64,000 bases of DNA from Burkholderiales bacterium (GTDB lineage: Bacteria; Pseudomonadota; Gammaproteobacteria; Burkholderiales; Burkholderiaceae_C), in assembly GCA_003963115.1 (NCBI GenBank), contig RXJQ01000058.1:1-64000 (forward strand), written 5' to 3'. How positions within the stretch are numbered: position 1 is the stretch's first letter; each line of letters starts with the position of its first letter. This document shows, in pieces, positions 14,730 through 23,842 of this stretch. A program made the position numbers and the translations under genes. Below the pieces are notes generated by a model that saw only the letters and a list, made by a program, of their open reading frames with translations, had not been told where the DNA came from and made no database searches.

Positions 14730-16715
14730 ATGTCTGATACCGCGAATCAAGAGAAGATCAATGCCCTGCTGGACCAGGCCTTCGACGCCTTCGAGCAGGG
14801 CCGTCTTGCACAGGCCACCGATGGCTTCCGGGCTGTGCTGAAACTGGACCCGAAGGACTTCGACGCCCTGAACATGCTGGGTGTGCTAACCCTGCAAAAG
14901 CGCGACTGGCCGGCCGCCATCGCGCTGTTCGAGCAGGCCATTGCAGCCGACCCCGACGTGGGCATGGCCCACACCAACCTGGGCCTGGCCTGCGTGGAGG
15001 CGGGGCAAGTCGACAAGGCCCTGGTGCATTTCGACAAGGCGGTCACCTTGGAGCCCTCGGTCGAAGCGCATTTCGGGCGAGGTGTTGCGCAGCAGACCCT
15101 GCGGCAATGGGAAGCGGCCTCAGACAGTTTCGCCAATGTGATCGCCATGCAGCCGCAGAACGTGGAGGCCCATGTCAACCGTGGCACCGTCTTGCTTCAG
15201 TGTCGCCGGGTCGATGAGGCCCTCGCCTGCTACAACAAGGCGCTGGCGCTGCAGCCCAAGCATGTCTCGGCATTGATCAACCGGGGGCACACCTTGCTGG
15301 CTTTGCACCGTTTCGACGAGGCCCTGGCCAGCTATGACCAGGCCATCGCGCTGGATGCGACGCGGCCCGGCGCTTTCAACGGGCGGGGCGATGCCTGCCT
15401 GGGCAAGCTGCGTTTCGAGGAGGCGCTGGCCGCGTATGAACGCGCGCTGACACTGAAGGCTGACCAGCCCGAGGTACTGTGCAACCGAGGCAATGCCTTG
15501 CAGAAGCTGGGTCGCCTGCCCGATGCCATCGCAAGCTATGAACAGGCTCTGAAGTTGGCGCCCGAGCATGCGATTGCCTTGGCCAACCTCAGTGGCGCCT
15601 TGCGCCAGATGCACCGGCACGTAGAAGCCTTGCAGTATGCCGATCGCGCGCTGGCGCAGGACGACAAGCTGGCTGGTGCCCACATGAACCGCGGCAATGC
15701 CTTGCTGGACATGGAGCGGCTCAAGGAAGCCAGTGCCTCGTTTGCCACTGCCGTGAGCTTGCAGCCCGATGACGTCGACATGCAGTGGGCTCTGGGTTGG
15801 TCCAGCCTGCTGGCGGGCGACTGGGCGCGAGGCCTGCCCCTGTTCGAGGTGCGATGGCGCAAGCCCGGCTTCTCGTCGCAGCCGCGTGGCTTCACGCAGC
15901 CGCTGTGGCTGGGCGACACCGACATCCAGGGCCGCACCATCTTGCTGCATGCCGAGCAGGGCCTGGGCGACACCCTGCAGTTCTGTCGTTACGTGCCCAT
16001 GGTGGCGGCACGCGGCGCCCGCGTGATCCTGGAAGTGCAGCCGCCCCTCAAGAAGCTGATGGCCAGCCTGGCTGGTGGTGCCCAAATCGTGGGGACGGGC
16101 GAGCCCCTGCCTGCATTCGATGTGCAGTGCCCGCTGATGAGCCTGCCTCTGGCCTTCAAGTCGACACCGGACACCGTGCCCGCTCCAGCGTCTTACCTGT
16201 CGGCCGATGCTGCGCAGGTGCAGGCTGTGGCCCATCGCCTGGGGCCGCGCACGCAGCCTCGCATCGGTCTGGTCTGGTCGGGCAATGCGGCGCACCGCAA
16301 CGACCTCAACCGCTCCATGCGCCTGGCCACGCTGCTGTCGGTCCTGCCGGGTGGCGTGCATTACCACTGCCTGCAAAAAGACATCCGCGAGTCCGACATG
16401 GCCGTGTTGAAGAGCCGGCCCGATGTGAGCCACCTGCCCGATCTGCTGCAAAGCTTCGACGGCACGGCCGCCTTGCTCGATCAGATGGACCTGGTGATCT
16501 CGGTGGACACCTCGCTGGCCCATCTGGCCGGCGCCTTGGGCAAGCCTTGCTGGATCCTGCTGTCGCGCGCGCCCGACTGGCGCTGGCTGGTCGGGCGCCA
16601 GGACTGCCCCTGGTACCCGTCGGCCCGCCTGTTCAGGCAACAGGCCTGGGGACAGTGGGATCAGCCCCTGCGTGAGGTCGCACAGGCCTTGCCAACGTGG
16701 CTGGGGGCACGCTGA
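14730..16715 (+). CDS. TPR protein with C-terminal GT9-like glycosyltransferase domain
   Basis: 661 residues. About ten TPR units occupy residues 5-380 (FEQGRLAQATDGFRAVLKLD, FDEALASYDQAIALD and similar). The rest resembles the heptosyltransferase-like GT-B fold often fused to TPRs: LLHAEQGLGDTLQFCRYVPM, PRIGLVWSGNAAHRNDLNRS and MDLVISVDTSLAHLAGALG, the last being the donor-binding block of GT9-like enzymes. Likely a cytoplasmic protein or lipid glycosyltransferase using TPRs to hold the acceptor. Monocistronic between a terminator and the HDOD gene. Confidence 0.75.
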   Translation: MSDTANQEKINALLDQAFDAFEQGRLAQATDGFRAVLKLDPKDFDALNMLGVLTLQKRDWPAAIALFEQAIAADPDVGMAHTNLGLACVEAGQVDKALVHFDKAVTLEPSVEAHFGRGVAQQTLRQWEAASDSFANVIAMQPQNVEAHVNRGTVLLQCRRVDEALACYNKALALQPKHVSALINRGHTLLALHRFDEALASYDQAIALDATRPGAFNGRGDACLGKLRFEEALAAYERALTLKADQPEVLCNRGNALQKLGRLPDAIASYEQALKLAPEHAIALANLSGALRQMHRHVEALQYADRALAQDDKLAGAHMNRGNALLDMERLKEASASFATAVSLQPDDVDMQWALGWSSLLAGDWARGLPLFEVRWRKPGFSSQPRGFTQPLWLGDTDIQGRTILLHAEQGLGDTLQFCRYVPMVAARGARVILEVQPPLKKLMASLAGGAQIVGTGEPLPAFDVQCPLMSLPLAFKSTPDTVPAPASYLSADAAQVQAVAHRLGPRTQPRIGLVWSGNAAHRNDLNRSMRLATLLSVLPGGVHYHCLQKDIRESDMAVLKSRPDVSHLPDLLQSFDGTAALLDQMDLVISVDTSLAHLAGALGKPCWILLSRAPDWRWLVGRQDCPWYPSARLFRQQAWGQWDQPLREVAQALPTWLGAR

Positions 16716-16879
16716 AGCCGGCCGCCTGATTGATCGGCATCTGTCCGGTATCTATGGGGGGGATGAGGCATTTACCACCACGCCCGGCTCATTTATTCTG
16801 ATTAGACGTCCGAAAACCACGCGAATCTCATTTTCAAGGTGTGGGTTTTGGTGCCCAATGGTGGCCAGAGGATCAGTAC

Positions 16880-18499
16880 ATGCCCGACGCAGCGCCCCCC
16901 ACAGGTTCCGACATCAACGATGCCGAGCTCACGCTTGAGTATTTGCTGCGGCGCATGCGCTTTAAAAGCGATTTCCCGGCCTTGTCGGCCTCGGTGTCGC
17001 GCGTGCAGGCCCTGTCCGACTCTGAAAACGACAGCATGCAGACCCTGTGCGACGAGATCCTCCAGGACGTCGCGCTGACCCAGAAACTGCTGCGCGTTGT
17101 CAACACCGCGCATTTCCGCCGCGCTGGCACGGACCCGATCAGCACGGTGTCGCGGGCCGTTGCGCTCATTGGCGTGGGCGGCGTGCGCAACATGGCGCTG
17201 TCGCTGATGCTGCTGGACCACATGCAGGACAAGGCCCATGCCCAGCAGCTCAAGGTCGAGTTCCTGCGCACGGTGATGGCCGGCACCCTGGCCAGCGAAC
17301 TCAGCAACAGCTCCAAAGAAGCCGAAGACGCCTACCTGGGCGCGCTGTTTCGCAACCTCGGGCGCCTGCTGGTGTCCTACTACCTGCCCGATGACGCCGA
17401 GCAGATCCGGCTGCTGAGCGAGGGCAAGGACGGCGAGCCGCCCGTCGACGAAGTGATCGCGGCCAAGAAGGTGCTGGGCGTCTCTCTGGACAAGCTGGCC
17501 GACAAGGTGGGGCAGACCTGGGGCCTGCCCGATGGCTTGCGTGCCTGCATGATGTCGCCTGGCACGGCGGCGCCTCGGATCTCGCTGGCGGCGCGCCCCG
17601 AGCGGATCTATTGGCTGGCCAGCCTGGCCAATGCCGCTGCCGACGACATGCTCAAGTCCGAGCCGGGCCAGCTGGGCGACAAGCTCACCGCCTTGACCAA
17701 CAACTATGCCAAGGCCCTGGAGCTCTCGCCTCATGCCTTGCAGGACGCCGCCAGCCGGGCCCGCACGCGCCTGACTGAGCTGACGCGGGCGCTCAACATG
17801 TCGGTGCCGGCACAGTCGCCCGCCGACCGCCTGCTGGACCACTACTACGTGGACGCGCCCAATGCCGGCCAGACCGATGGCCCCAGCCCGCAGGAGCTGG
17901 GCCTGACCACCGAAAACGGCACGCTGAGCGCCGGCATGCCCCTGCCCGAGCAGGACGTGGCCAATGTGCTCACCAACGGTATCCAGGACATCACCAACAC
18001 GCTGCTGGAGCCCTTCCGCCTCAACGATGTGCTGAGCATGATCCTGGAGACCATGCTGCGCGCGCTTGACTGCCGCCGCGTCATCTTCTGCCTGCGTGAT
18101 CCCAAGACGGGCCAGTTGCTGGGCCGGCTGGGCATTGGCGAAGGCGCGGACGCGCTCAAGGCCACATTCAAGATCCCACTGGTCATTCCCAATGGGACCA
18201 CGCCCGATCTGTTCAGTGTCGTGTGCCTCAAAGGCGCCGACATGCTGATTGCCGACGCCTCGGCGCCGGGCATCGTCGGGCGGCTGCCCACCTGGTTTCG
18301 CGATCAGGTGCAGGCGCCTACCTTCCTGCTGCTGCCCCTGGTCATGAAGCGCAAAGGCCAGCCTGACATGGTGCTGGGCATGATCTACGCCGACAAGGGC
18401 CAGGCCAATGCCTTGCAGATCAACGAGAAGGAGCTCTCGCTGCTGCGCACCTTGCGCAATCAGGCGGTGATGGCCTTCAAGCAATCCACGGGCAGTTGA
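16880..18499 (+). CDS. HDOD domain protein with C-terminal GAF-like domain
   Basis: 539 residues from ATG 16880, preceded by AGAGGA; the in-frame upstream ATG lacks a ribosome site. The HDOD domain (about 20-230) shows SDFPALSASVSRVQAL, LTQKLLRVVNTAHFRR and YLGALFRNLGRLLVSYYLPD, a degenerate HD-type fold used in signalling scaffolds. The C-terminal third (DVLSMILETMLRALDCRRVI) looks like a GAF sensor domain. Likely a cytoplasmic signalling protein for motility, biofilm or stress control; the signal and partner are unknown. Confidence 0.8.
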   Translation: MPDAAPPTGSDINDAELTLEYLLRRMRFKSDFPALSASVSRVQALSDSENDSMQTLCDEILQDVALTQKLLRVVNTAHFRRAGTDPISTVSRAVALIGVGGVRNMALSLMLLDHMQDKAHAQQLKVEFLRTVMAGTLASELSNSSKEAEDAYLGALFRNLGRLLVSYYLPDDAEQIRLLSEGKDGEPPVDEVIAAKKVLGVSLDKLADKVGQTWGLPDGLRACMMSPGTAAPRISLAARPERIYWLASLANAAADDMLKSEPGQLGDKLTALTNNYAKALELSPHALQDAASRARTRLTELTRALNMSVPAQSPADRLLDHYYVDAPNAGQTDGPSPQELGLTTENGTLSAGMPLPEQDVANVLTNGIQDITNTLLEPFRLNDVLSMILETMLRALDCRRVIFCLRDPKTGQLLGRLGIGEGADALKATFKIPLVIPNGTTPDLFSVVCLKGADMLIADASAPGIVGRLPTWFRDQVQAPTFLLLPLVMKRKGQPDMVLGMIYADKGQANALQINEKELSLLRTLRNQAVMAFKQSTGS

Positions 18500-18522
18500 G
18501 CGGCGGGGGATAATGCGCCCCC

Positions 18523-18993
18523 ATGTTCCGCATCGTCCTGGTTGAACCCGAGATTCCGCCCAACACCGGCAATGTGATACGCCTGGCGGCCAACACCGGC
18601 TGCGAGCTGCACCTGGTCGAGCCCCTGGGCTTCTCGATGGACGATAAGCTGTTGCGTCGAGCAGGGCTGGACTACCACGAGTACGCCCAGGTGCGTCGCC
18701 ATGCGAACTGGGCTGCCTTCATCGAGGCCACCCAGCCCGACATGACGCGGATGTTCGCCTTCACCACGAAAGGCAGCCAGCCCTTCAACGAGGTTCGCTG
18801 GCAGCCCGGTGACTGGTTCGTGTTCGGTTGCGAGACACGCGGGCTGGCCCCCGCCTTGCGCGACACCTTTCCCACCAGCCAGCGCGTGCGCCTGCCCATG
18901 CGCGCGGACCAGCGCAGCCTCAATCTCAGCAATGCGGTGGCCGTGGCGGTGTTCGAGGCCTGGCGCCAGAACGGCTACGCAGGCGGGGCGTGA
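18523..18993 (+). CDS. trmL: tRNA (cytidine(34)-2'-O)-methyltransferase TrmL
   Basis: 156 residues, the usual length of this short SPOUT enzyme, which methylates the ribose of the wobble base in tRNA-Leu. Diagnostic blocks are MFRIVLVEPEIPPNTGNVIR, GFSMDDKLLRRAGLDY and the knot-forming C-terminus LPMRADQRSLNLSNAVAVAV. It begins 23 bases after the HDOD gene and ends tail to tail with gpsA. The gpsA-trmL vicinity is conserved in betaproteobacteria. Confidence 0.93.
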   Translation: MFRIVLVEPEIPPNTGNVIRLAANTGCELHLVEPLGFSMDDKLLRRAGLDYHEYAQVRRHANWAAFIEATQPDMTRMFAFTTKGSQPFNEVRWQPGDWFVFGCETRGLAPALRDTFPTSQRVRLPMRADQRSLNLSNAVAVAVFEAWRQNGYAGGA

Positions 18994-19011
18994 GTGCCGG
19001 GTGAAGCGCGC

Positions 19012-20037
19012 TCAGCCCTCTGCGCGGGCCTCGCGGCGCATCAGCGCGCCCACGGCTTGTGCTGCGGTGATGCGGCCATCGAGCACGGCCACCACGGCTT
19101 CGGTGATGGGCATGGCCACGCCCAGCGACTGCGCGCGCTGCCAAACCGTGGCCGCGCTGTAGACGCCTTCGGCCACGTGGCCGAGATCATGCAGGATCTG
19201 GTCGAGCTTCTTGCCGGTGGCCAGCTGCAGCCCCACTGTGCGGTTGCGCGACAGGTTGCCCGTGGCGGTCAGCACCAGGTCGCCCAGGCCTGAGAGGCCC
19301 ATGAAGGTGTCGGCCCGTGCACCCAAGGCCACGCCCAGGCGGGTCATCTCGGCCAGGCCACGCGTGATCAGGGCGGCACGGGCGTTGAGCCCCAGGTTCA
19401 TGCCGTCGACGATGCCGGTGGCGATCGCCAGCACGTTCTTGACCGCGCCGCCCACTTCCACGCCGACCGGGTCGGTGGAGGTGTAGACGCGCAGGCTGTC
19501 GCTGTGGAAGACGGCCACGGCCTGCTCCGCCAGCGTGACGTCGCTGCTGGCGGCCACCAAGGCCGTGGGCTGGCCCAGGGCGACCTCGTTGGCGAAGCTC
19601 GGGCCAGAGAGCACGCCGCTGCGCGCATGCGGGCGCACGGCCTGCGCGATCTCGTGACCGAGCCGCCCAGTGCCTTTCTCAAAGCCCTTGCACAACCACA
19701 AGGTGGCCGCATCATCGGGCAGGCTTTGCAGCATGTCGCCAAGCGCGGCCATCGGTGTGCCGATGATGATCAGGCCGCCATCCGAGCAGGCGTGTGCGAC
19801 GGCCTCGTCGAGGTCATGGCTCAGTTGCAGGCCCTCAGGAAACATCGCGTCGGGCAGGTAGCGGGTGTTGCAGCGGCTTGAGCGCATGCCTTCGACCTGC
19901 GCGGCGTCCCGCGCCCACAGCATCACCTGTGGGTTGTGGCGTGCCGCGCTGATCGCCAGCGCCGTGCCCCAGGCCCCCGCGCCCAGAACCGTGAGCTTGC
20001 GCGTGGCGAGCCCAGCCGTGAGGTCGAGGCTGGCCAA
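19012..20037 (-). CDS. gpsA: NAD(P)H-dependent glycerol-3-phosphate dehydrogenase
   Basis: 341 residues. GpsA makes sn-glycerol-3-phosphate for phospholipids from dihydroxyacetone phosphate. The N-terminal cofactor loop is [34 protein letters not shown] carries the catalytic Lys, and [20 protein letters not shown] the C-terminal signature. The start lies one base after the secB stop, an operon arrangement conserved in this bacterial class. Confidence 0.95.
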   Translation of the reverse strand: MASLDLTAGLATRKLTVLGAGAWGTALAISAARHNPQVMLWARDAAQVEGMRSSRCNTRYLPDAMFPEGLQLSHDLDEAVAHACSDGGLIIIGTPMAALGDMLQSLPDDAATLWLCKGFEKGTGRLGHEIAQAVRPHARSGVLSGPSFANEVALGQPTALVAASSDVTLAEQAVAVFHSDSLRVYTSTDPVGVEVGGAVKNVLAIATGIVDGMNLGLNARAALITRGLAEMTRLGVALGARADTFMGLSGLGDLVLTATGNLSRNRTVGLQLATGKKLDQILHDLGHVAEGVYSAATVWQRAQSLGVAMPITEAVVAVLDGRITAAQAVGALMRREARAEG

Positions 20038-20038
20038 T

Positions 20039-20494
20039 TCAGGCTTGAGGCTGGCCGTTGGCGGCAGCTTGCTGCAGCTGGGCCTCGTACATGGCCTGGA
20101 AGTTCACTTCGGTCAGGTGCACGGGCGGGAAGCCTGTGCGGTTGAGCATGTCGGCCACGGTGGCACGCAGATAGGGGTAGACAATCTGCGGGCAGGCGAT
20201 GGCGATGATGGGCTGCATCTGCTCTTGCGGCACGTTGCGGATCTCGAACAGACCGGCTTGCTTGGCTTCGACCAGGAACAGGGTCTTGTCGTTGAGCTTG
20301 GCGGTCACGGTGGCGGTCACGGCCACTTCATACAGGCCCTCGGTCACGGGCTCGGCGTGCAGGTTCAGCTGCACATCAACCTGGGGGTTGCCTTGCTCCA
20401 GCAGGATCTGGGGGGCGTTGGGCAGCTCCAGCGACAGGTCCTTCAAATAGATGCGCTGGATCGAGAAAGAGGGTTGGGTGGCCTGGTCAGACAT
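20039..20494 (-). CDS. secB: Protein-export chaperone SecB
   Basis: 151 residues from ATG 20494, which has AAGGAAA upstream and gives the standard length. SecB is a cytoplasmic tetramer that holds precursor proteins unfolded for SecA. Family sequence is clear: [46 protein letters not shown] and [20 protein letters not shown]. Coupled to gpsA downstream. grxC, its usual upstream neighbour, is displaced by about 3.8 kb. Confidence 0.95.
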   Translation of the reverse strand: MSDQATQPSFSIQRIYLKDLSLELPNAPQILLEQGNPQVDVQLNLHAEPVTEGLYEVAVTATVTAKLNDKTLFLVEAKQAGLFEIRNVPQEQMQPIIAIACPQIVYPYLRATVADMLNRTGFPPVHLTEVNFQAMYEAQLQQAAANGQPQA

Positions 20495-20659
20495 GGTGTT
20501 TCCTTGGTGCAGATGATGTTGTAGGCCGGGGCGCTGCGGTTGGCGCAAGAAGTCCAAGCCAGATAGATGATCTGGCAGCGATTATGAACCAGGCCGATGA
20601 CGCCGCCGTGGCAGGCCGGGGCAGGGTTTGCGCCCGGACTCCCTCACTGAAGGGGGACA

Positions 20660-21496
20660 ATGCCGAGTGTGAACAGCAAAGAAGACATCCAGCGCGCGGC
20701 CGAACTGATCGCGCAAGCCGATGCCCTGGTCGTGACGGCCGGGGCAGGCATGGGTGTGGACTCCGGCCTGCCGGACTTTCGCGGTCGCGATGGCTTCTGG
20801 CGGGCCTATCCTGCGCTGGGCCGCGAGCGCATCGAGTTCACGCGCATCGCCTGTCCACAGTCCTTCATGGACTGGCCAGAGCGCGCCTGGGGCTTTTATG
20901 GCCATCGCCTGGCGCTCTACCGCCAGACCGCGCCGCACGCGGGTTTCGACATCCTGCGACGTTGGGCTGGCCGCATGCTGCAGGGTGGCGCCGTGTTCAC
21001 CAGCAATGTGGATGGGCATTTCCAGCGTGCCGGCTTCGATGCCGATCTGGTGCATGAATGCCATGGCTCCATCCACCATTTGCAATGCCTGGAGAGCTGT
21101 ACCAGCGAGATCTGGCCAGCCGATGCCTTTTTGCCCGAGGTGGACCAGGATCAATGCCTGCTACGCAATGCGCTGCCGCGCTGCCCGCGTTGCGGTGGGC
21201 TCGCACGCCCCAACATCCTCATGTTCGGAGACTTCGGCTGGCTGGATGCGCGTGAACGGCGGCAGGCCCGGGCCTTGTCGCAATGGTTGACGCAGATTGA
21301 GCGGCCCGTCGTGATCGAGCTCGGCGCCGGCACGGCCGTGCCATCGGTCAGGAGCTTTGGCCACCAGGTGCTGCTGCATTGGCGAGCCAGGATGGTGCGC
21401 ATCAACCCCAGGGAATGGGCCGTGCCGCATGCCGAGGATGTGGGTCTGGCAGACGGCGCCTTAGCTGCTTTGCAGGCGCTGGATGCGCTGCTGTAG
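20660..21496 (+). CDS. Sir2-family NAD-dependent protein deacylase
   Basis: 278 residues. Sirtuin motifs are GAGMGVDSGLPDFRG (NAD binding), FTSNVDGHF, the catalytic-base region HECHGS, and zinc cysteines in LQCLESC and PRCPRCGG. The family removes acyl groups from lysines using NAD. It is divergent from secB and overlaps the convergent ECF sigma gene by 36 bases at the 3' end. It belongs to the block apparently inserted between grxC and secB. Confidence 0.88.
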   Translation: MPSVNSKEDIQRAAELIAQADALVVTAGAGMGVDSGLPDFRGRDGFWRAYPALGRERIEFTRIACPQSFMDWPERAWGFYGHRLALYRQTAPHAGFDILRRWAGRMLQGGAVFTSNVDGHFQRAGFDADLVHECHGSIHHLQCLESCTSEIWPADAFLPEVDQDQCLLRNALPRCPRCGGLARPNILMFGDFGWLDARERRQARALSQWLTQIERPVVIELGAGTAVPSVRSFGHQVLLHWRARMVRINPREWAVPHAEDVGLADGALAALQALDALL

Positions 21497-22777
21497 CACG
21501 TCGCGATCGCGTGCATTGCTGCTCAAAGCCCAGGCCTGCTCGAAAGCCTGACAGGCCAGTTCACGCAACTCCAGCTTGTCCAGCAGGTCGCCGCGCACGC
21601 TGTGCAGCCAGGGGTAGCGCTGCATGGCGGGGTCGCGTGACAGCTCCTCCACCAATGGCAGCGCGGCTTGCGCGCCGTAGGCCATGGACACGGCCACGGC
21701 CCGGTTGAGCATCACCACCGGAGACGGCGTCAGTTGATGGAGTGCGTCGTACAGACCCACGATGCGGACCCAATCGGTGTCTGCCGCCTGATGGGCGCGG
21801 GCGTGGCAGGCCGCAATGGCCGCTTGCAGGGCATAGCTGCCCAAGGCTTGGCGCTGCTCGCGTGCCAGTTGCTCGGCCCGCTCCAGCGCGTTGAGGCCCA
21901 GCCTGATCAGCAGCGTGTCCCAGCGGCGGCGGTCCTGATCGGGCAGCAAGACGGCATGGCCTTGCGCGTCCACACGGGCCTTGGCACGCGAGGCCTGCAG
22001 GGCCATCAGCGAGAGCAGGCCATGCACCTCGGGCTCGGCATGCGCCAGCCCGGCCAGCATGCGGCCCAGGCGCAGGGCCTCGTCGCACAGGGCCGGGCGC
22101 ATCCAGTCGTCGCCGCTGGAGGCCGTGTAGCCCTCGTTGAAGATCAGGTAGATCACGCTCAGCACCGCGGCCAGGCGCTCGCTCAGCTCCTCGCCGCGCG
22201 GCACGGCAAAGGGCACCTGCGCGGCGCTCAACGTGCGCTTGGCCCGCACGATGCGCTGCGCCATGGTCGCCTCGGGTACCAGGTAGGCACGGGCGATTTC
22301 GGCGGTGCTCAGGCCGCCAAGCACCTTGAGCGTCAAGGCCACGCGCGCTTCGGGCGACAGCACCGGGTGGCAGGCCGTGAAGATGAGGCTCAGCAGTTCG
22401 TCGCCGATCTCATCGGCCCGGGCGGCGTCCAGCGCATCCACGAAGTCCGGCACGATCAAGGCCTCCTGCGCTTGCAGATCCCACCCCAGCTGCTCCAGCT
22501 TGTCTTGCTGCATGCGGGCATGGCGCAACTGGTCCAGCGCCCGGTTCTTGGCTGTGGTCGTGAGCCAGGCGCCAGGGTTGTCGGGCACGCCCTGGCGCGG
22601 CCAGTGCTCGATGGCGGCCACCAGCGCATCCTGGGCCAGGTCCTCGGCCAGGCCCACGTCGCGCACCATGCGGGCCACGCTGGCGATCACCTTGGCGGCC
22701 TCGATGCGCCAGACGGCCTCGATGGTGCGGTGCAGGTCTGGCTGAGGCGGGTCTGGCGTGGGGGGCATGCGTGTCAC
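21461..22777 (-). CDS. ECF42-type RNA polymerase sigma factor with C-terminal extension
   Basis: 438 residues, far longer than a simple ECF sigma factor. Region 2 is about 12-85 (SVARMVRDVGLAEDLAQDAL, NPGAWLTTTAKNRALDQLRH); region 4 is about 125-190 (LSTAEIARAYLVPEATMAQR). The remaining roughly 250 residues form the DUF6596/TPR-like extension (LIFNEGYTASSGDDWMRPAL, VMLNRAVAVSMAYGAQAALP) that defines ECF42. These sigma factors sit beside DGPF/YCII genes, as here, and are not usually controlled by an anti-sigma factor. Last gene of its operon, after the SRPBCC gene (nine bases). Confidence 0.88.
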   Translation of the reverse strand: MTRMPPTPDPPQPDLHRTIEAVWRIEAAKVIASVARMVRDVGLAEDLAQDALVAAIEHWPRQGVPDNPGAWLTTTAKNRALDQLRHARMQQDKLEQLGWDLQAQEALIVPDFVDALDAARADEIGDELLSLIFTACHPVLSPEARVALTLKVLGGLSTAEIARAYLVPEATMAQRIVRAKRTLSAAQVPFAVPRGEELSERLAAVLSVIYLIFNEGYTASSGDDWMRPALCDEALRLGRMLAGLAHAEPEVHGLLSLMALQASRAKARVDAQGHAVLLPDQDRRRWDTLLIRLGLNALERAEQLAREQRQALGSYALQAAIAACHARAHQAADTDWVRIVGLYDALHQLTPSPVVMLNRAVAVSMAYGAQAALPLVEELSRDPAMQRYPWLHSVRGDLLDKLELRELACQAFEQAWALSSNARDRDVLQQRIQRLQSS

Positions 22778-22786
22778 GAAGTTTCT

Positions 22787-23314
22787 TCAGGCCTGCTCGG
22801 CCAGGGTCTTCAAGCCCTGAAGGCCGTTTTCGAAGTCCTGCCCGATCATCTTGTCCATGTCGAAGAACAGGCCCATGAGCTTGGCGATGAAGGGGCTGGG
22901 GCATTGCATGGCCCAGCTCACCTCGGTGCTGTCGCCATCCGGGCGCAGAACGAACTCGACTTCATTGTGCGCTTCGAACGGGGCGAGCATGTCCAGCCTC
23001 ATGCCGACGCGATCAGGCGCCACCTGCGTGACGGTGAGGCTGCCGCTGCCCACGTCCTTGTTGCCCTTGAAGCTGAAGCTGGCACCGGGGCCGCTGTCCG
23101 GGCCCTGGTAGTGGCCTTCCAGGTTCGGGTCCTTCTTGTTGAAGGGGTTCCAGGTGTTGAAGCGGTGCAGGTTCTGGATCAGCGGCTGGATCTTGTCGGT
23201 GCCGGCATGGATGCGGATGCTGCGCTGGACGTGAAACACATCGGGGCGGCTGGCGGCAAAGGCCAGCAGGCCGAGCAAGGCGATGGCGGCCAGCAGGGCG
23301 ATGGTCTTGAGCAT
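22787..23314 (-). CDS. SRPBCC-family protein with N-terminal membrane anchor
   Basis: 175 residues. A hydrophobic start (TIALLAAIALLGLLAFAAS) precedes a START/SRPBCC ligand-binding fold: FHVQRSIRIHAGTDKIQPLI, FNTWNPFNKKDPNLEGHY and a C-terminal helix LMGLFFDMDKMIGQDFENGL. Such domains bind hydrophobic ligands. It lies between a DGPF gene and the ECF42 gene and is probably part of that regulon. Function unknown. Confidence 0.75.
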   Translation of the reverse strand: MLKTIALLAAIALLGLLAFAASRPDVFHVQRSIRIHAGTDKIQPLIQNLHRFNTWNPFNKKDPNLEGHYQGPDSGPGASFSFKGNKDVGSGSLTVTQVAPDRVGMRLDMLAPFEAHNEVEFVLRPDGDSTEVSWAMQCPSPFIAKLMGLFFDMDKMIGQDFENGLQGLKTLAEQA

Positions 23315-23339
23315 GGAGGTTCTCCTGGTTGTGTTGTTT

Positions 23340-23753
23340 TCAAACCTTGCCGACGCTCATGTCACGGAAACGCGCGATGGCTTCGGTGGGCTCGAAGTCT
23401 TCCAGCTCGAACAGTTGGCGCACTTCAATCTCGCAGCTGGGGACGTCGTCATGCGGGCAGGGAAAGCGCCGCGTCCATTCCAGGGCTTCTTCACGCGAGC
23501 GGACCTGGATGAGGGTGTAGCCGGCGATCAGTTCCTTGGCCTCGGCGAAGGGGCCGTCGATGACCTGGCGCTGCCCGCCTTCGTAGCGGATGCGCCAGCC
23601 CTTGGATGTGGGTTGCAGGCCCGAGGCGTCCAGCAGCACGCCGGCCTGGGCCAGTTGCTGGTGGTAGTCGGCCATGGTGGTCAGCATCGCGTCCGATGGC
23701 ATGGCACCTGCTTCGGACTGCGCGGACGCCTTGACGATGATCATGAATCGCAT
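23340..23753 (-). CDS. YCII/DGPF-domain protein (first copy)
   Basis: 137 residues from ATG 23753; the longer frame covers the promoter. MRFMIIVKASAQSEAGAMPS and VIDGPFAEAKELIAGYTLIQ show the DGPF motif that names the family. These small ferredoxin-like-fold proteins are the standard partners of ECF42 sigma factors; their activity is not established. An ECF42-type promoter lies just upstream (23789-23815), so this gene probably leads the DGPF-SRPBCC-sigma operon. Confidence 0.85.
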   Translation of the reverse strand: MRFMIIVKASAQSEAGAMPSDAMLTTMADYHQQLAQAGVLLDASGLQPTSKGWRIRYEGGQRQVIDGPFAEAKELIAGYTLIQVRSREEALEWTRRFPCPHDDVPSCEIEVRQLFELEDFEPTEAIARFRDMSVGKV

Positions 23754-23788
23754 GGTGTGAGACTCCTTGTTGGTGGCTTCAATCTCAC

Positions 23789-23815
23789 GACGAAGGAGCC
23801 GCTGCGATTTCGACA
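23789..23815 (-). promoter_or_regulatory. Candidate ECF42-dependent promoter
   Basis: On the minus strand TGTCGA (23815-23810) is followed by a 17-base spacer and CGTC (23792-23789). From memory, the motif reported for ECF42 promoters is TGTCGA in the -35 region and CG[A/T]C in the -10 region. The -10 element is 36 bases upstream of the first DGPF start, so autoregulation of the whole module is likely. Confidence 0.7.
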
Positions 23816-23842
23816 ACCGCGCGCAAAAAAGTGATGCTGGCC

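Noticed and set aside
12417-14750. 777-codon minus-strand frame antisense to the propeller-cytochrome gene
   Set aside because: High-GC shadow frame; His/Arg/Val-rich composition, no domain, and the plus strand has a signal peptide, haem motifs and a terminator.
16802-18484. 560-codon minus-strand frame over the HDOD gene
   Set aside because: Shadow frame; no ribosome site or domain.
21668-23512. 614-codon plus-strand frame over the ECF42 and SRPBCC genes
   Set aside because: Gly/Gln/Val-rich shadow without motifs; both antisense genes have family signatures.
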